Assembly: GCF_900142575.1 (NCBI RefSeq)
Contig: NZ_FRBI01000005.1
Location: 248,001-312,000, forward strand
Direction of reading: 5' to 3'
Origin: Actinacidiphila paucisporea
GTDB lineage: Bacteria > Actinomycetota > Actinomycetes > Streptomycetales > Streptomycetaceae
DNA: 64,000 nucleotides
In this document: piece after piece, positions 63,640 to 64,000 of the stretch
How the letters are laid out: each line of letters opens with the position of its first letter
Position numbering within the stretch: the stretch's first letter is position 1
The notes under the pieces: model-generated
Seen by the model: only the letters and a program-made list of their open reading frames with translations
Told to the model about the DNA's origin: nothing
Databases searched by the model: none
Program-made: the position numbers and the translations under genes

Positions 63640-64000
63640 TCAGCTGAGGTCGTCCAGCGACTCGGCCAGGTCCAGCGGGAGGTCCAGCGGGATGCCGCGG
63701 GGCAGGCCGATGCCCGTGTTCCCGACGCCGAGGTCGTCGCGGCGGGCGTGCCGGCCGCGGACGGCGAGCAGCGCCCAGACGGTGACCTCGCCCGGGGCGT
63801 CGTCCCGTACGCCCCAGCGCAACGCCAGGTTGCCCACGATGCCGAGCCCCCGGCCGCCGTGTGCGGTCAGCGAGGGGCTGGCAGGACGTGGCCTGGTGGG
63901 GCCGCCGCCGTCGGTGACCTCGACCTTGAGCAGGCCGTCCGTCCCGATGGCCCACCCGGCACGTATGCCGTGCTCCTGCCCGGGGCGGTGCGGGCCCGAG
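63640..64000 (-). CDS. C-terminal part of a serine-kinase-type ATPase (RsbW-like), cut by the right edge
   Basis: About 119 residues visible without a start codon. Includes LKVEVTDGGGPTRPRP (G1 box) and HGGRGLGIVGNLALRWGVRD (G2 box), the C-terminal half of the histidine-kinase-like ATPase fold of Streptomyces anti-sigma-type regulators. The tail after the domain is longer than usual and ends in a leucine/aspartate-rich repeat (LDLPLDLAESLDDLS). Confidence 0.85.
   Translation of the reverse strand, partial: SGPHRPGQEHGIRAGWAIGTDGLLKVEVTDGGGPTRPRPASPSLTAHGGRGLGIVGNLALRWGVRDDAPGEVTVWALLAVRGRHARRDDLGVGNTGIGLPRGIPLDLPLDLAESLDDLS

Overview
The window is high-GC actinomycete DNA of Streptomyces type (Streptomyces, Actinacidiphila, Kitasatospora or Streptacidiphilus). 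Genes are dense, with strong G/C third-position bias, frequent GTG starts and 4-base stop/start overlaps. The order thiC ... LacI regulator - hisC-like aminotransferase - cydA - cydB - cydCD ... HAD - serS - pheA - DyP peroxidase - copper genes is, from memory, that of the conserved core near the replication origin in Streptomyces coelicolor (about SCO3925-SCO3975). parS-like palindromes and a DnaA-box cluster also fit an origin-proximal position.

0-15.5 kb: a DinB-fold protein; a large secreted GH3 glycosidase with two F5/8-type carbohydrate-binding domains behind a well-formed promoter and LacI/CebR-like operators; an LCM-type methyltransferase; a class C beta-lactamase-like serine hydrolase; a MarR/MFS efflux pair; a Nudix hydrolase; a holin-like membrane protein translationally coupled to a cystathionine gamma-lyase/synthase family enzyme; a cupin; a DUF5326 membrane protein; thiC under a TPP riboswitch; a lipoprotein and a membrane protein.

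15.5-30 kb: a metallophosphatase with a disordered N-terminus, a LacI regulator, the hisC-like gene, the cytochrome bd operon cydA-cydB-cydCD behind a Rex-type operator with two parS-like sites at the cydB/cydCD junction, small conserved proteins, a 12-bp repeat tract, a HAD phosphatase, a VOC protein and an NmrA-type oxidoreductase.

30-36.2 kb is the accessory part. A complete LLM (F420/flavin-type) oxidoreductase gene is followed by two separate ribbon-helix-helix/PIN-domain toxin-antitoxin pairs. Each toxin gene is followed by the same 17-bp sequence and a 5' remnant of the LLM gene. Around them lie a frameshifted unknown gene, a decayed LysR gene, an orphan C-terminal fragment and a second frameshifted unknown gene.

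36.2-48 kb: a DUF72 protein; an operon of a MerR regulator, a PF10118-type metal-dependent hydrolase and an EphD-like alpha/beta-hydrolase/SDR fusion; a four-gene ABC system with two ATPases and two permeases; a rhomboid-like membrane protein; a HAD phosphatase coupled to serS; then a 575-bp gene-free segment with at least six DnaA boxes.

48-64 kb: pheA, a pair of 60-bp direct repeats, a TAT-exported DyP peroxidase, a copper block (CopC-CopD fusion, PCu(A)C chaperone, SCO1/SenC protein, YcnI protein, Met-rich membrane protein), a serine-kinase-type ATPase, an aminopeptidase P, a GAF/SpoIIE phosphatase carrying a 21-bp minisatellite, a small primase/polymerase-like protein, a short secreted peptide, a SEC-C protein and the C-terminal part of another kinase-type ATPase at the right edge. 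No tRNA, rRNA, CRISPR array or insertion sequence was recognised.
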